A stretch of 39,760 nt of DNA from NCBI GenBank assembly GCA_028286885.1, contig JAQBQS010000006.1, positions 1 to 39,760 of the forward strand, in the 5' to 3' direction. This document shows, piece after piece, positions 35,680 to 39,760 of the stretch. The position numbers and the translations under genes are program-made. How positions within the stretch are numbered: the first letter of the stretch is position 1; every line of letters starts with the position of its first letter. The notes beneath the pieces are model-generated. The model ran no database searches. It was not told the DNA's origin and saw nothing but the letters and a program-made list of their open reading frames with translations. This stretch comes from Patescibacteria group bacterium (GTDB lineage Bacteria; Patescibacteriota; Minisyncoccia; Phycocordibacterales; UBA1006).

Positions 35680-36462
35680 TTATTTCTTCCCCATCTTCCA
35701 CTGAACCGAAAACAGCTTCTTCATATTGTCCGCAATCGTACGGTTGGTGATCTGGATGCCGACCAGATGATTCTGTTCGAACGAGAGAATGCTCGCCGTA
35801 TCTCCCAAGATGTACAGCGCGAAATTCTTGAGCGTGTCTTTTTTGTTCATCTTTTTAACAGAGAGGCCTTTTCTCGACTTGTAATACGTCGAATGTTTTT
35901 TCTCTTCAGTCGAATCGTTGATCAAGAGCTCCGTTGCGATATTTTTTTCTTTGCGGATCGCCTTGATCGAAACGTGCCATTCCTTGTCGAAGATGAATTT
36001 CCAATCCGGCTGCCAGACGAACTCGTCGCGCATGATGTGAAACGTTTCATTCGGGTTGGATTCTCGCAGCATCGATCGGTAAATTTTCTTCAAGCCCTCT
36101 TGCCCCTCGAAGACGGTGATCTTCGGAATGCTGACCATGCCTCGCAATTGTCCGATCGTCGACTCGAGCCCCGAGAGGATTTTCTTGCGCTCGGTGATCT
36201 TCTTTGATTCGGCGTCGAGGGATGCTTGGAGTGCAGACAGGTCTTCTGCGAAGAATTGCTTCACTTCGTTGCGGTGTGTTGTTCCTACGAACCCTTTGCT
36301 GATGAGAACGGAGAGGGTCGTGTAAACGCTGCTGCGTGAGAGATTACATTTCTTCGCGATTAACGCTGCCCCCATCGGAGACTGTTCTAAGAGCGCGGCG
36401 TAGATCTGGGACTCGTAATCGCCAAGTCCCAGGGCTTCGAGTTGTGGTGCGAGATGCTGCAT
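35680..36462 (-). CDS. TrmB-family transcriptional regulator (C)
   Basis: LEALGLGDYESQIYAALLEQSPMGAALIAKKCNLSRSSVYTTLSVLISKGFV; start at MQHLAPQ. Confidence 0.9.
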   Translation of the reverse strand: MQHLAPQLEALGLGDYESQIYAALLEQSPMGAALIAKKCNLSRSSVYTTLSVLISKGFVGTTHRNEVKQFFAEDLSALQASLDAESKKITERKKILSGLESTIGQLRGMVSIPKITVFEGQEGLKKIYRSMLRESNPNETFHIMRDEFVWQPDWKFIFDKEWHVSIKAIRKEKNIATELLINDSTEEKKHSTYYKSRKGLSVKKMNKKDTLKNFALYILGDTASILSFEQNHLVGIQITNRTIADNMKKLFSVQWKMGKK

Positions 36463-36473
36463 ATAAATAGTGT

Positions 36474-36491
36474 TGTCGTAAGTGTACGACA
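36474..36491. promoter_or_regulatory. operator-like palindrome upstream of TrmB C
   Basis: TGTCGTA-agtg-TACGACA. Confidence 0.6.
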
Positions 36492-36561
36492 CATTGAGCA
36501 TTATTGCAACTGGGCGTACATTGAACATGAAGATTCATTATTCATTCTAAATTACAAACAT

Positions 36562-37080
36562 ATGAACAAGTACCCAAACGGCCACTGGCTCGGCATTCTG
36601 ACTGATATTGAAATAGCGCTTCCCCAATTGCTTAGGCAGCGGGATTCTTGGAACAGCGTCTATGTAGATTACGAGGAACCGGTCGTCGAACGCCTCTGGA
36701 TGCAATATGGCAACTACCGCATTTCGCTCCACAAGATCCATGTGCCGACTACCAAGTCTGCGCTCTTTCATCCTCATCCTTGGCCCTCGGCTATGAGAAT
36801 TGTAAACGGCGTCTACCGAATGGATGTCGGATACGGCGAGGGTTCCGTGCCGCCGCCCGTAATGGCAACCATTCTTCTTCCTGCCGGATCGACGTATGAG
36901 ATGGCGGATCCCGACGGATGGCATTCGGTGTCCCCTGTTTCACGCGCGACCTATACCGTCATGGTGACTGGAAAACCTTGGAAACGCGAATCGCCCAAGA
37001 GTTCAAATACTCTTCGTACCCTGACGGATGCGGAACGCGAGCATCTCTTTGAAATATTCAGCAGTTATTATTCTGAGTAA
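36562..37080 (+). CDS. cupin-like protein
   Basis: SALFHPHPWPSAMRIVNGVYRMDVGYG...ILLPAGSTYEMADPDGWHSVSPVS; start at MNKYPNG. Confidence 0.7.
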   Translation: MNKYPNGHWLGILTDIEIALPQLLRQRDSWNSVYVDYEEPVVERLWMQYGNYRISLHKIHVPTTKSALFHPHPWPSAMRIVNGVYRMDVGYGEGSVPPPVMATILLPAGSTYEMADPDGWHSVSPVSRATYTVMVTGKPWKRESPKSSNTLRTLTDAEREHLFEIFSSYYSE

Positions 37081-37090
37081 TCCAAAGAAA

Positions 37091-37116
37091 AGACCAGCCA
37101 TACGGTTGGTCTTTTT
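37091..37116. terminator. bidirectional terminator
   Basis: AAAGACCAgccatacggTTGGTCTTTTT. Confidence 0.8.
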
Positions 37117-38601
37117 CTATTTCACCCCATGTTTCACATGAAGCTTCTTCACCTCCTCCTCTTCCAATTCCTCTTTTGCTTCCTTTCCTGCTTCACCGAG
37201 CGCTCGCAGTTCCGCGTCTGATAAATGTTCAAGTTCTCGCACGCGGCTACTCAGAGTTTCAACGGTATTCTTGGCAGGATCTTCCAAGACTTCCTCAAGA
37301 AGCGCGTGCAGCATCCATCCCATCCTCGGTCCCGGTTTCACACCGAGATCTTTCATGAGATAATGCCCATCGATTTTCAGCTGTGAAACGCTGATCGGAT
37401 CACGCAGACATTCTTCAATCATTGCGTGATATTTGCGCAATCGATAAGGCGCTTCAGGCTTGCTCATCCCGACACGATCGCATTCGCGGATCTTCATCAG
37501 TTCCCAGATGTTGTCTGCGCCGATATTTGCAATGATGCGGCGCACGGGCGACAGCGTGATCGTTTCCGTATCTGAGAAGAACATATGATAGCGAACGAGT
37601 TTCACGACCATGTCGGTGTCGGCTTTGGAGAATTTCATGCGCTCCATTATTTTTTGAGCCATGCGCGCGCCGACAACCTCGTGTCCGTAGAACGTCCACT
37701 CCTTTTTCGTGCCGGGCCTTCGCGTGCGCGGTTTCCCGATATCGTGAAACAAGGCGGCAAGTCGAACATGAAATGAGAAATTCTTGTCGGCCGCATGCTG
37801 GCATGCCATGACGAGGTGCGTGAAGACGTCGAACTTGTGCACGCCTCCCTGTTCGCATCCGTCGCCTTCCATTATCTCGGGCAAAATCATTTCGAGAATG
37901 CCAAGCTGTTTCATGAGTCCAATTCCAATTGCGGGTTCGTTTGAATTCACCATTTTCACAAACTCATCGCGAATGCGTTCTTGTGAAACGTTCGCAAGTA
38001 AATTTTTCTTTTTCAAGATGGCATCGAGCGTTTCATGTGAAACAGCAAACCCAAGTTGTGCAGCAAATCGAACTGCGCGCATCATGCGCAAGGCGTCTTC
38101 GTTGAATCGTTCGTTCGCTTCTCCTACCGTGCGGATGATTTTATTTTTTATATCTGCAAGTCCGTTATAGAAATCAGTTGTTTCATGTGAAACAGGGTCG
38201 TATGCGAGTGCGTTCATCGTAAAGTCTCGGCGCATCAAGTCGTCGGATAATTTTTCCGCGAACTCAATGGCGTCAGGATGTCGATTGTCGCTATAAGTCG
38301 TTTCACGGCGATACGGCGTGATCTCGATCTGTCGGACATTCGAATCGTGAGGTTCGTTTTCAAATACGACCGCAACGGTTCCGAAGGTATTCTCGTAAAC
38401 GACCTTGATTCCATCTTCTTCTTTTCCTTCAAACAGTTTCACGATATCCTCCGGTTTTGCATTTGTCGTAATATCAAAATCTTTGGGAACTTTTCCCATG
38501 ACGAAATCGCGCACGCATCCGCCGACGAGGTATGCGTCATATCCGGCAGCTTTGAGCGTTTCCGTTACACGTGAAACGTTTTGTGGAATTTCAAATTTCA
38601 T
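37117..38601 (-). CDS. cca: CCA-adding enzyme / poly(A) polymerase family tRNA nucleotidyltransferase with HD domain
   Basis: YLVGGCVRDFVMGKVPKDFDITTNA, RRDFTMNALAYD, RFNEDALRMMRAVRFAAQL, HD motif LFHDIGKPRT. Confidence 0.95.
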   Translation of the reverse strand: MKFEIPQNVSRVTETLKAAGYDAYLVGGCVRDFVMGKVPKDFDITTNAKPEDIVKLFEGKEEDGIKVVYENTFGTVAVVFENEPHDSNVRQIEITPYRRETTYSDNRHPDAIEFAEKLSDDLMRRDFTMNALAYDPVSHETTDFYNGLADIKNKIIRTVGEANERFNEDALRMMRAVRFAAQLGFAVSHETLDAILKKKNLLANVSQERIRDEFVKMVNSNEPAIGIGLMKQLGILEMILPEIMEGDGCEQGGVHKFDVFTHLVMACQHAADKNFSFHVRLAALFHDIGKPRTRRPGTKKEWTFYGHEVVGARMAQKIMERMKFSKADTDMVVKLVRYHMFFSDTETITLSPVRRIIANIGADNIWELMKIRECDRVGMSKPEAPYRLRKYHAMIEECLRDPISVSQLKIDGHYLMKDLGVKPGPRMGWMLHALLEEVLEDPAKNTVETLSSRVRELEHLSDAELRALGEAGKEAKEELEEEEVKKLHVKHGVK

Positions 38602-38615
38602 AAATTTATTAAATC

Positions 38616-38743
38616 GTCCTCCCGGGCAAGCGACGGCATCGAGCGCGACCCGGGATCCAGGTTCTGACAGCTCTGAATTTCAGAGTAACCAGCCCTGGGT
38701 CCCGGCTCGTCGCCTGATGCAGGCTCCGTCCGGGATGACGGAC
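38616..38743. repeat. long imperfect palindromic intergenic repeat
   Basis: Left CCCGGGCAAGCGACGGCATCGAGCGCGACCCGGGATCCAGG...CTCTGAA and right TTCAGAG...CCCTGGGTCCCGGCTCGTCGCCTGATGCAGGCTCCGTCCGGG are inverted copies. Confidence 0.85.
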
Positions 38744-38744
38744 A

Positions 38745-38975
38745 TTAATTTCCTCTCGCTTCTAAAATTTCTCGCGCATGATCTGCGTCTTCTTGGTTCA
38801 CAAAAACATCGCGTGACGTGGTTGTGGTTCCCAGTTTGTTCGGAAGCCATCCGTCAATTCTCTCGCCACCGATGCCGATGAAGCTTTCAATCCCATGGGA
38901 CTGCAAAAGCCCGCGGATGAGTTCCGGCATATAGTCTGTGCTCGACGAATATATTTTTACGAGATTTCGTTTCAT
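38745..38975 (-). CDS. DUF2007-like small protein
   Basis: NLVKIYSSSTDYMPELIRGLLQSHGIESFI...DVFVNQEDADHAREILEA. Confidence 0.8.
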   Translation of the reverse strand: MKRNLVKIYSSSTDYMPELIRGLLQSHGIESFIGIGGERIDGWLPNKLGTTTTSRDVFVNQEDADHAREILEARGN

Positions 38976-38988
38976 GTGAAACGTCTTG

Positions 38989-39059
38989 TGCAACCAGAGA
39001 GAATCGAACTCTCACCTCGTCCTTGGCAAGGACGCGTTCTACCACTAAACCATGGCTGC
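38989..39059 (-). tRNA. tRNA-Gly(GCC), CCA not encoded
   Basis: GCAGCCATGGTTTAGTGGTAGAACGCGTCCTTGCCAAGGACGAGGTGAGAGTTCGATTCTCTCTGGTTGCA; full cloverleaf. Confidence 0.95.
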
Positions 39060-39107
39060 AGCGAAACCGATCGTACCATAACCGGCTTCAAAAATCCAGA
39101 TCTCTTT

Positions 39108-39638
39108 TTAGAGCTTTATCCAATAAAAACGGCTGAGCGTTCCGTCTATAACTTCTTTCCTATCAAGAATTCCCTTGTTTTTCTCGATTGTTTTCCAAGA
39201 AGCAGTGTTACTGTCATCGCATGTCAGGAGCACTTTTTTATATCCAAGTTTTGCAACCTTTTTCAGCACAAGTCTTAGCATTTCGGTTGCGTAGCCTTTC
39301 CCTTGGAATTTGGGACGAACGGCATAGCCGATGTTTCCTCCATGCTCGCGGAGCGTCTTGGTGAGCTTGTGTCGAAAGGAAATTCTTCCTACGATTTTTG
39401 TACCAACCATTCCCCACCAGATGGTTTGCTGCACCATCCCCTTCTCCAAATTAATGCCAAGCCGGTCATCGCGGAGCCATTTAAAATAACGAGGCTTTAA
39501 ACTCGAGACAATATGCTTTTCATATCCGGCCCGATCCGGATTATCGATTGGCAATGCCGCAAGGGTTTCCTTCTGAAATGCAATCCATTCTTTCAGATAT
39601 TTCTTGGACGGCAGGACAAGTTTCAAGGATTGTTTCAT
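39108..39638 (-). CDS. GNAT-family N-acetyltransferase
   Basis: GYAVRPKFQGKGYATEMLRLVLKKVAKLGYKKVLLTCDDSNTASWKTIEKNKGIL. Confidence 0.93.
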   Translation of the reverse strand: MKQSLKLVLPSKKYLKEWIAFQKETLAALPIDNPDRAGYEKHIVSSLKPRYFKWLRDDRLGINLEKGMVQQTIWWGMVGTKIVGRISFRHKLTKTLREHGGNIGYAVRPKFQGKGYATEMLRLVLKKVAKLGYKKVLLTCDDSNTASWKTIEKNKGILDRKEVIDGTLSRFYWIKL

Positions 39639-39692
39639 GGAAAACACTATACCATTTACAAATGGCTGAAAAAAGGTTACATTACTTCCCTT

Positions 39693-39760
39693 GCGCCCGT
39701 AGTGAAATGGATATCACACCAGTCTTCGGAACTGATATTCCAGGTTCGAGTCCTGGCGGG
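39693..39760 (+). tRNA. tRNA-Arg(TCG), truncated at window end
   Basis: GCGCCCGTAGTGAAATGGATATCACACCAGTCTTCGGAACTGATATTCCAGGTTCGAGTCCTGGCGGG; anticodon TCG in loop CTTCGGA. Confidence 0.88.

Larger units (their letters stand above)
37131..38982. promoter_or_regulatory. parS-like: cluster of parS-like 14-bp palindromes
   Basis: GTTTCACATGAAGC 37131; GTTTCATGTGAAAC 38030, 38180, 38969; GTTACACGTGAAAC 38564. Confidence 0.65.

Noticed and set aside
37131-38982. Interpretation of GTTTCATGTGAAAC as DNA-uptake sequence or protein repeat
   Set aside because: Absent from the other 37 kb so not a dense uptake signal; occurs in several reading frames so not a protein repeat.
39632-39645. GTTTCATGGAAAAC as a sixth parS-like site
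   Set aside because: Only 11/14 to the canonical palindrome and overlapping a start codon; too degenerate to count.
1-39760. Recoded UGA (Gly) as in Gracilibacteria/SR1
   Set aside because: Genes end in TGA as well as TAA and TAG (e.g. 24260, 27095), and no in-frame TGA is needed to explain conserved proteins.
1-39760. CRISPR array, IS element, prophage or rRNA with intervening sequence
   Set aside because: No regularly spaced direct repeats, transposase, phage structural genes or rRNA seen; the Xer-like gene alone is consistent with a housekeeping recombinase.

Overview
This 39.8 kb window looks like a compact, ordinary-GC bacterial chromosome segment. The style is Patescibacteria/CPR (Parcubacteria-like), which is inferred from protein repertoire and gene compactness and not proven. 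Recognisable genes are rsmA, a UvrD/PcrA helicase, a LysM-M23 endopeptidase, a YifB/ComM AAA ATPase, a TraR/DksA-like protein, a NYN-domain protein, a DUF4258/DUF2283 pair, rpsO, a Xer-type tyrosine recombinase, xth (ExoIII), two ECF-like sigma factors, a CNNM/CBS protein, three TrmB-type regulators, two cupin-like proteins, a CCA-adding enzyme, a DUF2007 protein, a GNAT acetyltransferase, tRNA-Gly(GCC) and a 3'-truncated tRNA-Arg(TCG). No CRISPR array, IS element or rRNA was seen. The strongest unexplained signals are: (1) a cluster of parS-like palindromes (GTTTCAYGTGAAAC) at 37.1-39.0 kb, in and beside cca, read in different codon frames; (2) at least 15 genes with a TATAAT/TATACT-type -10 hexamer exactly 6-8 nt before the start codon, implying widespread leaderless transcription, alongside a second class with A-rich, SD-less leaders; (3) intrinsic terminators inside the ends of ORFs, including two (16545..16820 and 29346..30023) where the terminator precedes the stop codon, predicting non-stop mRNAs; (4) two unannotated transcription units, a 42-aa small ORF and an sRNA candidate, each with promoter and terminator; (5) divergent TrmB modules with palindromic operators; (6) an RPE-like palindromic repeat inserted in frame in a coding gene; and (7) a perfect 24-bp inverted repeat overlapping a promoter.
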